Of a stretch of DNA of 12,597 nucleotides, positions 1 through 6,658 are shown piece by piece. The notes under the pieces are model-generated. The model saw nothing but the letters and a program-made list of their open reading frames with translations. It was not told the DNA's origin and searched no databases. A program made the translations under genes and the position numbers. The first letter of the stretch is position 1. Each line of letters begins with the position of its first letter. The stretch is taken from contig DASZGL010000004.1 in assembly GCA_035938875.1 (NCBI GenBank), forward strand, positions 1 to 12,597, given 5' to 3'. The DNA comes from DASZGL01 sp035938875. GTDB lineage: Bacteria > Chloroflexota > Dormibacteria > Aeolococcales > Aeolococcaceae.

Positions 1-1814
1 CGCGGGCGCTGGGTGCCGCGCTGGCCCGTCAGCGCATCGAGGGCGGCAGGCTGGGCGAAATCCTGATCGCCTATGGGTATGCGCGAGAGACCGACGTCTG
101 GAAGACCCTGGCCAAACAGTGGGACGTGCGCCTCACCCAATCGGTGCCCCATTGGATCGACCCCGAAGTGGCCCATGCGGTGTCCCCGGCGACTGCGCTG
201 GTCTACCGCATTCTTCCCATGCGTGTTCGCGGCGGCGTCGCCGTGGTCGCCATGGCCAACCCCAACGATGTCGCTGCCCGCCGGGCGGCAGAGGAGGCCT
301 TCAAGGGCAGGGTCCTCGCGGTATTCGTGACACCGGCCGCGCTGCGCCGCCGTCAGGAAGAGATCTACAGACCGGCATTGATCGCCGAGAGCACAACTGG
401 CCTGCAAGACCGTCGTCCCGAGGCGTCGGCGTTCAACACCCTGTCGCGTGAGCAGCGCGTTGCGCTCGGCGCGGTCGGCGTGCTCTCGCTTGTGGGCCTG
501 ATCCTCCTTGGCGGAGCCTTCTTCATTCTCCTGGCGTCAGGCGTGGTTCTGCTGTATGCCGCTGTGGTCGGCTTCCGCTGCTGGGTCACGTACCGGGGTG
601 GGCGCTATGAGGCAGCGGAGATCGTCACCCATGGACAGGCCCAGTCGCTCACCGAGCTGCCCGTCATCACCATCCTCTGTCCCCTGTACCGCGAGGCGGG
701 CGTGCTGCCGCAACTGCTTCGGGCCTGTGCCAGGCTCGACTATCCGAAGACGCGGCTCGACGTGAAGCTTCTACTCGAAGCCGACGATGCCGAGACCCTC
801 GACGTGGTGCACGCCTATCGGCTCCCCGGGTATGTCGATGTCATCGTCGTCCCCGCGGAGGGACAGCGGACCAAGCCCAAGGCGTGCAACTACGGACTCC
901 AATTTGCCCGAGGCGACTACACGGTCATCTTCGACGCCGAGGACATCCCCGAGCCCGATCAGCTGCGCAAGGCGGTGACCGTGTTCCGCCGCGGCTCGTC
1001 CGACGTCGGCTGCGTGCAGGCAAAGCTCAACTACTACAACTCTGGCCAGAATGTGCTCACCGGGTGGTTCGCGCTCGAGTACACGGCGTGGTTCGACTTC
1101 TTCTTGCCCGGCCTCGTCGAGCGGCGCTTCCCCGTACCTCTCGGGGGCAGCTCGAACTACTTTCCCACGCGTCTGCTCAATCAAATCGGTGCCTGGGACC
1201 CCAACAACGTCACCGAGGACGCCGACCTGGGGATGCGCATTCATCGCGCCGGATGTCGCGTCGTGATGATGGACTCGACGACGTGGGAGGAGGCGAACAG
1301 CGACTTCGTCAACTGGATGAAGCAGCGTTCGCGGTGGGGCAAGGGGTACCTCGTGACCTGGCTTGTCCAGATGCGCCACCCCGTCCGACTGCTGAAAGAG
1401 CTGGGGTGGCGGTCCTTCTGTGCGGTGCAGCTCACCCTTGGAGGGACATACGCGATCTCGCTGCTCAACCTTCTCGTCTGGACATTGACGGCGTTGTGGA
1501 TACTCGCGAGATTCAATTTCATCGCCTATCTGTTCCCGTCGGCCATCTACTACATCGGCATGATCGAGCTCATCTTCGGCAACTTCCTGTTCGTCTACCT
1601 GGGACTGTGGTCGGCTGTGCACCGACGTTCATACAACCTCGGAAGGGTTGCATTGTTGGTGCCCTTCTACTGGCTGATGATCAGCCTTGCCATGGTCAAG
1701 GCGACCCTGCAGCTCTTCACCGCGCCGACCTTCTGGGAGAAGACCGTGCACGGCCTCTACACGGCCCCGGCGCGACGGGAGCTGACGCTGAGGGAAACAC
1801 CGGCTGGGCCCTGA
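1..1814 (+). CDS. Family-2 membrane glycosyltransferase with N-terminal MshEN/GspE-N domain (5' partial)
   Basis: The reading frame is open from the left edge, so the start lies outside the window. The GTG at 126 is internal, because codons from position 3 already encode an MshEN-type motif (GGRLGEILIAYGY, then L-x3-Q). A GspE-N-like alpha/beta segment follows up to about residue 81 (counting from the GTG). Hydrophobic helices lie at 112-150. The GT-A catalytic core spans about 178-405: LCPLYRE at 184, acidic D220/D221, a DxD-like FDAED at 269-273, TED at 363-365, and QRSRW at 400-404 (the QxxRW motif of processive polysaccharide synthases). Further TM helices lie at about 435-460, 466-495 and 505-527. 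The family transfers sugars from nucleotide donors at the inner membrane, often for exopolysaccharide. MshEN domains in other proteins (MshE, NfrB) bind c-di-GMP, so control by c-di-GMP is inferred here. The sugar and product are unknown. Confidence 0.9.
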   Translation, partial: RALGAALARQRIEGGRLGEILIAYGYARETDVWKTLAKQWDVRLTQSVPHWIDPEVAHAVSPATALVYRILPMRVRGGVAVVAMANPNDVAARRAAEEAFKGRVLAVFVTPAALRRRQEEIYRPALIAESTTGLQDRRPEASAFNTLSREQRVALGAVGVLSLVGLILLGGAFFILLASGVVLLYAAVVGFRCWVTYRGGRYEAAEIVTHGQAQSLTELPVITILCPLYREAGVLPQLLRACARLDYPKTRLDVKLLLEADDAETLDVVHAYRLPGYVDVIVVPAEGQRTKPKACNYGLQFARGDYTVIFDAEDIPEPDQLRKAVTVFRRGSSDVGCVQAKLNYYNSGQNVLTGWFALEYTAWFDFFLPGLVERRFPVPLGGSSNYFPTRLLNQIGAWDPNNVTEDADLGMRIHRAGCRVVMMDSTTWEEANSDFVNWMKQRSRWGKGYLVTWLVQMRHPVRLLKELGWRSFCAVQLTLGGTYAISLLNLLVWTLTALWILARFNFIAYLFPSAIYYIGMIELIFGNFLFVYLGLWSAVHRRSYNLGRVALLVPFYWLMISLAMVKATLQLFTAPTFWEKTVHGLYTAPARRELTLRETPAGP

Positions 1815-1895
1815 CCGGTGTATCACTGGCGACGAAGGTATCCACCTTGCGCCGCTAGTCGTATTGCGGGAAACGTTGACCTTAGGGCGCGCGTG

Positions 1896-2600
1896 TCAGC
1901 TGGTCACGGACTGGAGGGTTCGCGCATCGACCCAGGTCGACCATCCGTTGGAGCAGACGATTCGTGCCCAGTCACCCCGGTGCTCGACGACCTGTACTGT
2001 CAGCCTGGCATCGAGGCGTGGCCCTTGCGGAGAGGACGGATCGGGCGCTGGCCAGGTCGGCATTCCCTCAGCGGGCACGCGATGTGTCGGAAGCCACGCG
2101 GGTGCAGAAGGGACGGGTGGCGCAGCCAGCGCCGCCGGCGGCATGAGATCCGCGATGGCGGCGCGCTGGGCGCGGTCGTCTGCGATGAGACGATCGAGCA
2201 CACGGCGGGTCTTCGCCACCTCGTGCAACGCGGCGCGGAGCGAGGCCCGAGTCATGACCTCCGTGTCGAGCAGGCACTCGAGGACCACGTCGTGCCCGCT
2301 CTCCGCGCGACGCACCTCGGCGGACAGCGGGCCCCATCGCGACTCGACGACGCGTGCCACGACGTCCTCCGCCGTGGGCATCGGCATCGACGGGCTGCCG
2401 GGGATCGCCCAGCCGAAGACGTCGTCGGGGATGTGCATCGCGTGACGCACGACGGCGCCCATGGGGTCGAGGGTGATCGTCAAGTCGACGCCCTCGTCCT
2501 GCGCCCGCAGCGAGCGGCCATCGTCGCCGCGAGCGACGCCGATCCCCGCTGTCGTGCAAGCCGCCGTGATGCGGTCGAGAAGCTGCGGATCGGCGTCCAT
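1896..2600 (-). CDS. Hypothetical protein: YbjN-like N-terminus, Pro-rich linker, C-terminal SH3-like domain
   Basis: This is a 234-aa protein of unknown function. Residues 1-150 have the pattern of YbjN/type-III-chaperone-like folds: a beta segment around 38-57 (DLTITLDPMGAVVRHAMHIP), then VVESRWGPLSAEVRRAE, a hydrophobic strand and a long helix at about 117-150. A Pro/Ala-rich linker covers about 153-194. Residues 195-230 resemble a bacterial SH3 domain (TVQVVEHRGDWARIV, then NGWSTWV). There is no signal peptide or TM segment, so it is probably cytoplasmic. The start is supported by AAAGGA eight nucleotides before the ATG. It lies 20 nt downstream of the 2621-3958 gene on the same strand, which suggests one operon and a joint role. 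The YbjN assignment rests on sequence pattern only and could be wrong. The gene call itself is firmer than the domain call. Confidence 0.72.
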   Translation of the reverse strand: MDADPQLLDRITAACTTAGIGVARGDDGRSLRAQDEGVDLTITLDPMGAVVRHAMHIPDDVFGWAIPGSPSMPMPTAEDVVARVVESRWGPLSAEVRRAESGHDVVLECLLDTEVMTRASLRAALHEVAKTRRVLDRLIADDRAQRAAIADLMPPAALAAPPVPSAPAWLPTHRVPAEGMPTWPAPDPSSPQGPRLDARLTVQVVEHRGDWARIVCSNGWSTWVDARTLQSVTS

Positions 2601-2620
2601 CTCCTGCGTCCTTTCGTCGT

Positions 2621-3958
2621 TCAGCCTTTGATGGGATTCCCCGGCGGATCGGGCATGCCGGGCATCGGGGTGCGCGGGTCCTCGATGTCGTCGGGCCCGA
2701 TGTTCGGGCAGCCGCGCAGCGTGGCGAGAGTGTCGCCGATCTGGCGATCGAGTTCGGCGAGGTCATGTGTGAGGTTCTTGCACGCGTTGACGAGCTGCTG
2801 CGTCATCGACGCCTGCTGTGCCACCGCCGCGTCGTAGCTCGCCATCCCGGAGGACATGAGCTGCTGGATGACGCCCGTGTTCGCGGCCGCCCCCGCTGTG
2901 ACGCCCGCTCCCACGCGCGCCAGGCTCGCGGCCCGTGCCATGGACTGTGCGGTGCTCGAGAAGGCCGCACGAACAGCGACCATACCCGTCTCGAAGGTCG
3001 TCTCGCTGACGCCGGCCCACGCGGCCATCCCCTCGCTTATCGCCATCGTAGAGGCCGTCGCGCTGATCGACGCCGCGGCGACGAGGAGCGGGACGGCGGC
3101 CACGGCGCCCGCTGCGGCGAGCGTGGCGACGGCCGAGATGTAGTCGTCGTGCAGCTCCGCGCGTGCGCCGACTGCCTGTTCCTGCGCCCAGTAGGCACGG
3201 CTCAGCGCCGATGTCCCTTGCCGCAGGCGCTGCACCATGTCGACCCGTCGCGGCACCATGAGGGCCCAGCGCGCGATCGCTTCGTCGCACACATCCTGCC
3301 TCGAGCGCTGCTGCGGTGACGACGCGCGCCGCACCGCCACCGCCCCGAGCCCGAGGGCTCCGACCCCTCCGAGCGCGATGAGGCCGATGACCGGCGCGCC
3401 GATCCCGCCGCCCGACCCGGTCAGCGACGGTGCCGCGGTCCCCGCCCCTCCGATGCGCGTCCCGCGAATGTCGACCTGGAAGCACTCGATGCTCGAACCG
3501 TAGTTCACGCGCGGCTGGATGATGGCGAAGGTCGTTCCGCCACCGAGGTTCTCGAACTTGGCCTCGGGCCCGAAGCTCGAGTTGACGACATACATCGAGC
3601 CTGGCTGACCCTTGGTGCCGCTGACGCCCGTGAACGAGGCGTCCTTTGTCGACAGTGTGGCCTCGAGAAGTGTCTGGCCGCCTTGACGGCCGAAGGTCAC
3701 CTTGCTGCCTGCGGTCGTGACCGTGACGACACCGTCGTCACGATCGGGGGCCTTGGTCGGTGGGTCGAGGCTCCACGGCGTCGCGCACCCTGGGCTCGTC
3801 GCACCGTTGAAAGTCTCGTCGTGCTCCGTGACCTGGTACCTACCGTCGAGATCGACGGCTTGGGCGTGTGCGAAGGGCGGAGCGAGGAAGCACGAGAGGA
3901 TGGCGGCCGACACCGCCCCCACAACCCCGGTCCTCGCCCAGAGCAAACGTCGCGCCAT
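2621..3958 (-). CDS. Signal-peptide, single-pass envelope protein with long Ala-rich helical C-terminal region (unknown)
   Basis: This is a 445-aa protein of no family I recognise. Residues 1-34 form a Sec signal peptide (MARRLLWART, hydrophobic core, then AHAQA). Residues 35-165 look beta-rich, with two Cys (C58, C159) that could form a disulfide. A Gly/Ser-rich stretch leads to a TM helix at about 187-209, followed by the basic residues RRASSPQQRSR. The remainder (about 221-420) is helical and Ala-rich. It includes a second long hydrophobic stretch (about 273-303) and an amphipathic, coiled-coil-like segment (about 375-412). It ends in a Pro/Gly-rich tail. The start is supported by a GGGGGG run about 7 nt upstream. 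It is the first gene of a probable operon with the YbjN/SH3-like gene. The second hydrophobic stretch may insert into membrane, but topology beyond the first TM is uncertain. Envelope sensing, scaffolding or a pore-like role are all possible, and none is shown. Confidence 0.8.
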   Translation of the reverse strand: MARRLLWARTGVVGAVSAAILSCFLAPPFAHAQAVDLDGRYQVTEHDETFNGATSPGCATPWSLDPPTKAPDRDDGVVTVTTAGSKVTFGRQGGQTLLEATLSTKDASFTGVSGTKGQPGSMYVVNSSFGPEAKFENLGGGTTFAIIQPRVNYGSSIECFQVDIRGTRIGGAGTAAPSLTGSGGGIGAPVIGLIALGGVGALGLGAVAVRRASSPQQRSRQDVCDEAIARWALMVPRRVDMVQRLRQGTSALSRAYWAQEQAVGARAELHDDYISAVATLAAAGAVAAVPLLVAAASISATASTMAISEGMAAWAGVSETTFETGMVAVRAAFSSTAQSMARAASLARVGAGVTAGAAANTGVIQQLMSSGMASYDAAVAQQASMTQQLVNACKNLTHDLAELDRQIGDTLATLRGCPNIGPDDIEDPRTPMPGMPDPPGNPIKG

Positions 3959-3979
3959 CCGACAACCCCCCGACGGCTG

Positions 3980-3985
3980 ATTCTA
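3980..3985 (-). promoter_or_regulatory. Candidate -10 box TAGAAT for the 3958->1896 operon
   Basis: On the minus strand TAGAAT (a TAnnnT -10) stands 21 nt before the ATG at 3958. Transcription would start near 3973, leaving a short leader that contains the G-rich Shine-Dalgarno run. No convincing -35 hexamer is visible. It overlaps the stop codon of the putative small ORF 3983-4120. Confidence 0.4.
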
Positions 3986-4120
3986 GAGGTCCGCGGTGGA
4001 CGTGGGACCTGTACGGGCCGCTAGCGCGGCCGCAGCCCGCGAGCCTGTCGAGCCGTCACGCTCGTGGCCGCGTTGCCATTTGTAGCACCCTCCGCTGCAG
4101 CACCAGACGTAGATGGTCAT
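3983..4120 (-). CDS. Putative 45-aa Cys-rich small protein just downstream of tRNA-Ala
   Basis: The ATG at 4120 opens a 45-codon frame ending in TAG at 3983. It begins MTIYVWCCSGGCYKWQRGHE, giving three Cys within six residues and a basic/aromatic patch. The tail is low-complexity Ala/Thr. The first 20 or so codons use mostly G/C third bases like neighbouring genes, which favours real coding. It starts 13 nt after the 3' end of tRNA-Ala(CGC) on the same strand and has no clear Shine-Dalgarno site, so it would probably share the tRNA transcript. The C-C-x-x-x-C cluster could bind metal. I recognise no family, and a chance ORF remains possible. Confidence 0.35.
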   Translation of the reverse strand: MTIYVWCCSGGCYKWQRGHERDGSTGSRAAAALAARTGPTSTADL

Positions 4121-4133
4121 CGACCCGGGGGCG

Positions 4134-4206
4134 TGGAGCGGAGGGGATTCGAACCCCTGACCTCTGCCGTGCGAGGGCAGCGCTCTCCCAGCTGAGCTAC
4201 CGCCCC
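4134..4206 (-). tRNA. tRNA-Ala (anticodon CGC)
   Basis: The reverse complement folds as a complete 73-nt cloverleaf. The acceptor 5' strand GGGGCGG pairs with CCGCTCC, including the G3:U70 wobble that identifies alanine tRNAs. The D arm is GCTCAGCTGGGAGAGC, the anticodon stem CTGCC/GGCAG encloses loop CTCGCAC (anticodon CGC, reading GCG), and the T arm is AGGGGTTCGAATCCCCT. The discriminator is A at 4134. CCA is not encoded, because CGC follows. Confidence 0.96.
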
Positions 4207-4232
4207 GCGGGTGACGTCTCGACCGGGCTCGC

Positions 4233-4238
4233 AGTATA
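4233..4238 (-). promoter_or_regulatory. Candidate -10 box TATACT for tRNA-Ala(CGC)
   Basis: TATACT on the minus strand ends 26 nt before the first base of the tRNA, which would put the transcription start near 4226 and give a leader of about 20 nt. The hexamer is identical to the -10 boxes proposed upstream of ccsB and of the ArsR gene in this window. No good -35 is visible. Confidence 0.5.
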
Positions 4239-4324
4239 GGCGCAGGCTTCTCCGGCATCGGCATGGCCCGCGGCGTACCATGCGAAACGGCAGATCGCGC
4301 GCTGGGGGGAGGAGGACTGGGGCG

Positions 4325-4801
4325 ATGTCGAACCTTGTGCTCGCTCGGGAGATCTACTGCCCGATCGACGAGGTGTGGGCGTACCACACCGACCTCACCC
4401 GAGCGCCGGAGTGGTGGCCCAACGTCTCGGAGTGCCTGCGTATCGACGGAGAGCACGCACCGCCGAGCCCGGGGACCAGCTACATCTGGCGGTACAACAT
4501 GCTCGGTCGCACCTTCAAGGGAGCGATCACGGTCCAGGAGGTCAAAGCACCGACGCGTTTCACCTTCACCGTCGCGGGGCAGATCAACGGAACCTTCCGC
4601 CACGAATACCGAGCGACGGCGAAGACGCGGACCAGGATCACCCTGATGGTCGACTACGAGGTCCCCGGTATTCTCGGCAAGGCGGTCAACGTTCTCTTCG
4701 TCGAGAAGCGCAACGCCGCCGACGCCGAGCACGCCCTCGACCAGCTCAAGGAGCACCTCGAGGCCGAGGTCATCGCCAGGATCGACGCCGGGGTGGTCTG
4801 A
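4325..4801 (+). CDS. SRPBCC (START/Bet v1-like) domain protein
   Basis: This is a 158-aa single-domain protein starting at ATG 4325, chosen because a strong GGAGGAGG Shine-Dalgarno (about 4308-4315) precedes it. The frame stays open further upstream without support. The N-terminal strand REIYCPIDEVWAYHTDL and helix APEWWPNV are typical of SRPBCC/polyketide-cyclase-like proteins. Strands follow (TSYIWRYNML, FKGAITVQEV, RFTFTV), and a long C-terminal helix runs from about 127 to 155. The fold makes a hydrophobic cavity that binds lipids or other apolar ligands, and some members are cyclases or aromatase-like. The ligand here is unknown. No catalytic residues are assignable. It stands alone between the divergent tRNA-Ala and the ccsB operon. 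Confidence 0.85.
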   Translation: MSNLVLAREIYCPIDEVWAYHTDLTRAPEWWPNVSECLRIDGEHAPPSPGTSYIWRYNMLGRTFKGAITVQEVKAPTRFTFTVAGQINGTFRHEYRATAKTRTRITLMVDYEVPGILGKAVNVLFVEKRNAADAEHALDQLKEHLEAEVIARIDAGVV

Positions 4802-4889
4802 CCCTCACCGAAGGGCTGCCCACAGGCTGAGGAAAAGCACCCAATAAGCCTAGGGTGAACTGCCCAGGAAGGCGGCGCCGAGGCAGGGC

Positions 4890-4895
4890 TATACT
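4890..4895 (+). promoter_or_regulatory. ccsB: -10 box TATACT for ccsB; probable leaderless start
   Basis: TATACT ends 8 nt before the ccsB ATG at 4904, with no Shine-Dalgarno between. A transcription start the usual 6-8 nt after the -10 box would fall at or next to the ATG, so the mRNA is probably leaderless. An alternative TAGGGT -10 lies at 4851-4856, but its leader would still lack a well-placed ribosome binding site. Confidence 0.55.
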
Positions 4896-4903
4896 CCGAC
4901 GCC

Positions 4904-5848
4904 ATGGCTGACACGCCGCTGTCGCTGGCGCTGTTCTGGATCGCGGTCGTCGCCTACCTGGTCGCCCTGGTCCTCTTCGTCGCCTACCTGCCTCTGCGCC
5001 GCCGGTGGGTCGCCGACCTGGCCGTCGTCGCGGTGATGACCGGCTGGCCGTTTCACGCCGCGTCGATCGTCACCCGCGCGCTCGAGGCCAACCACTGGCC
5101 GCTGGGCAACATGTACGAGTACTCCACGGCGATCGCCTTCGTGGTGATGACGACGTTCATCGTCCTGGCGCTGCGCGCGCGCATGCGACTCGTCGGTCTG
5201 CCATGCACGGTTCTCGCCGTGTCGCTGCTCGGTGTCGCCTACATGCTCTACGTGCCGCCCGGCCAGCTGGTGCCGGCGCTGCACAGCTACTGGTTGACCA
5301 TCCACGTCACCGCGATGGCCACATCCAGCGGTCTGCTCACCTTCTCATTCCTCTTCGCGATGTTCTATCTGGTGCGTCATTGGGCGGATCAGCGACTCGC
5401 GGCGTTCGCCGCGTCGCGCGGCGATGATGGGCGCCGGGCGTTGACACCCGGCGGAACGCCCGTGTCCGTCGGCGGTGGGGCCGGCGGTGGCTCGCAGACA
5501 CTGGCTGCGGCGCGCACGGTTGCCCGCGTGCTGCCATCGGCCAAGAGCCTCGACGAATGGAGCTACCGCTTCGTCATGCTCGGCTTTCCCATATGGTCGT
5601 TCGGCGTCATCTGCGGGGCCATCTGGGGCGAGCATGCGTGGGGTCGTTACTGGGGCTGGGACCCCAAGGAGACATTTGCCTTCATCACCTGGGTGATCTT
5701 CGCCATCTACCTTCACGCGCGGGTTACATACGGCTGGCGCGAGAAGCGCGCTGCGATGATCACCGGAGTCGGCTTCGTCGCCATCCTCTTCACGCTGTAC
5801 GCGGTCAATCTCTGGATCGCGGGTCTGCACAGCTACGCGCGCGCGTAG
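4904..5848 (+). CDS. ccsB: Cytochrome c biogenesis protein CcsB/ResC (CcsA family)
   Basis: This is a 314-aa polytopic membrane protein of the System II haem-delivery apparatus. It binds haem and, with a ResB/Ccs1 partner, attaches it to apocytochrome c outside the membrane. The WWD signature is clear: EHAWGRYWGWDPKET at about 243-257. It is flanked by the conserved histidine regions ALHSYWLTIHV (H127, H134) and GLHSYA (H309). Hydrophobic helices occur at about 8-30, 37-58, 74-92, 98-116, 130-157, 222-242, 257-274 and 284-305. A Gly-rich loop (about 183-197) separates the two halves. The start follows a TATACT box by 8 nt. The TlpA-like lipoprotein gene follows after 28 nt, forming a redox/haem operon. 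No ResB or CcdA gene is in the window. Confidence 0.93.
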   Translation: MADTPLSLALFWIAVVAYLVALVLFVAYLPLRRRWVADLAVVAVMTGWPFHAASIVTRALEANHWPLGNMYEYSTAIAFVVMTTFIVLALRARMRLVGLPCTVLAVSLLGVAYMLYVPPGQLVPALHSYWLTIHVTAMATSSGLLTFSFLFAMFYLVRHWADQRLAAFAASRGDDGRRALTPGGTPVSVGGGAGGGSQTLAAARTVARVLPSAKSLDEWSYRFVMLGFPIWSFGVICGAIWGEHAWGRYWGWDPKETFAFITWVIFAIYLHARVTYGWREKRAAMITGVGFVAILFTLYAVNLWIAGLHSYARA

Positions 5849-5876
5849 TTTCGCGGGGCTGCGCATCTGCGCGGCG

Positions 5877-6383
5877 ATGGTGCTCGGCGGTCTGATGCTC
5901 GCCGGATGCTCACTGGAGCAGGACGTCACCAGCAATCCCGAGAGTGGCCCCAAGGTGGGCACGTCCGCACCCGCGCTGGATGCGACCACGCTCGACGGCA
6001 GCCACTTCGATCTGAGTGCGCAGCGCGGTCACGTGGTCATCGTCGACTTCTTCGCGTCGTGGTGCGGCCCCTGCCGCGCGCAGCAGCCCGAGCTCAACCT
6101 ACTGGCGTCGAGATATACGCCCCACGGCGTGGTCGCCGTCGGCGTCGATTTCCGCGAGGGTGAGGCGGAAACGCGCAGCTACCTGCGCGCCAACGGCGTG
6201 TCCTATCCGGGCGTGCGCGACCCCGACGGCTCGGTCGCGGCCGCATTCGCGGTGGCAGCGCCGCCGACGACGGTGATCATCGACCGCGGCGGCAAGGTCG
6301 CGGCGAGCTACTTCGGTGGCGTGCGGGCGGCCGACCTCGGCCCGGTGATCGACCACCTGCTCGGCAGCGTCACCACCCCGTAG
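5877..6383 (+). CDS. TlpA/ResA-like lipoprotein thioredoxin
   Basis: This is a 168-aa thioredoxin-fold protein probably anchored outside the membrane. A lipobox LAGC places the lipidated Cys at residue 11. The redox motif is WCGPC (62-66) after VIVDFFAS, and the cis-proline loop is APPTTVIID (P130). ResA/CcmG-type proteins reduce the apocytochrome haem-binding cysteines before haem attachment, which fits the upstream ccsB (28-nt gap, same strand). The start is uncertain. From ATG 5877 the signal peptide would be only ten residues without a positive charge, whereas upstream codons in frame (SFAGLRICAA) would supply the missing N-region. No ATG/GTG/TTG exists there, so a CTG at 5859 is conceivable. 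No clear ribosome binding site is visible. Some family members have general disulfide-reducing roles, so the substrate is inferred from context. Confidence 0.88.
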   Translation: MVLGGLMLAGCSLEQDVTSNPESGPKVGTSAPALDATTLDGSHFDLSAQRGHVVIVDFFASWCGPCRAQQPELNLLASRYTPHGVVAVGVDFREGEAETRSYLRANGVSYPGVRDPDGSVAAAFAVAAPPTTVIIDRGGKVAASYFGGVRAADLGPVIDHLLGSVTTP

Positions 6384-6393
6384 AACGCGAAGA

Positions 6394-6409
6394 GGCGCCG
6401 GCGGGCGCC
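6394..6409. terminator. GGCGCC hairpin between convergent genes, possible bidirectional terminator
   Basis: GGCGCC, loop GGCG, GGCGCC lies 10 nt after the stop of the TlpA-like gene and between convergent transcription units. It is followed by CCTTCGTT on the plus strand and TCTTCGCGTTCT on the minus strand, so the T-tracts are weak. Confidence 0.45.
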
Positions 6410-6431
6410 CCTTCGTTGCAGCTGATGAGCC

Positions 6432-6453
6432 GCGGCGCGATCAGCCGCGCCGC
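6432..6453 (-). terminator. 8-bp hairpin overlapping the stop of the bS22-like gene
   Basis: GCGGCGCG (6432-6439) pairs with CGCGCCGC (6446-6453) around a 6-nt loop that contains the end of the bS22-like stop codon region. It could end or stabilise the minus-strand transcript. There is no T-tract, so termination is uncertain. Confidence 0.35.
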
Positions 6454-6533
6454 TGCCACCGCGTCTTCTTCAGCATCTTCTTGTGCTTGTGCTTGCGCAT
6501 CTTCTTGCGCCGCTTCTTGATGACCGAGCCCAC
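6441..6533 (-). CDS. bS22-type micro-ribosomal protein (AURKAIP1/COX24 domain), 30 aa
   Basis: A 30-aa, almost entirely basic peptide begins MGSVIKKRRKKM and ends KKTRWQRRG. This matches the pattern of the mycobacterial 30S protein called bS22 (MGSVIKKRRKRM, then RRTR-x-QRR) and the bacterial AURKAIP1/COX24-domain family. In mycobacteria this peptide sits in the small ribosomal subunit near rRNA, so a structural ribosomal role is likely. The GTG at 6533 is chosen as start because GGAGG lies five nucleotides before it (6539-6543) and because it gives the family's usual N-terminus. The in-frame ATG at 6545 overlaps that ribosome site and would add four residues. The gene is convergent with the TlpA-like gene and downstream of the HIT gene on the same strand. 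Confidence 0.88.
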   Translation of the reverse strand: MGSVIKKRRKKMRKHKHKKMLKKTRWQRRG

Positions 6534-6623
6534 TGGGGCCTCCATTGACGCCCACCGGCGGGCGATGACTGTGTGCCGCGTGCTCGCGTCGCCACCTCGG
6601 CATCCGCCCCGACGGCGGCGGCG

Positions 6624-6629
6624 ACTATA
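6624..6629 (-). promoter_or_regulatory. Candidate -10 box TATAGT upstream of the bS22-like gene
   Basis: TATAGT on the minus strand lies between the HIT gene stop (6659) and the bS22-like start (6533). It would give a leader of about 85 nt. No -35 hexamer at a normal distance is apparent. Confidence 0.35.
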
Positions 6630-6658
6630 GCGACTCGGTGCTCAATGCCGCATCGCGG

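Noticed and set aside
771..1622. Minus-strand open frame of 283 codons inside the glycosyltransferase
   Set aside because: The opposite strand carries intact glycosyltransferase motifs. The antisense frame is a GC-bias shadow.
1818..2837. Long plus-strand open frame (339 codons)
   Set aside because: It is antisense to the YbjN/SH3-like gene and part of the 445-aa gene, and its translation is low-complexity Arg/His-rich. The minus-strand proteins have proper domains, a signal peptide and ribosome sites.
3868..4239. Plus-strand open frame of 123 codons over the tRNA-Ala region
   Set aside because: It crosses the intact tRNA and the promoter of the minus-strand operon, and its composition is not protein-like.
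4211..4324. N-terminal extension of the SRPBCC protein
   Set aside because: The GGAGGAGG site and the domain start both point to ATG 4325. The extension is Arg/Gly-rich.
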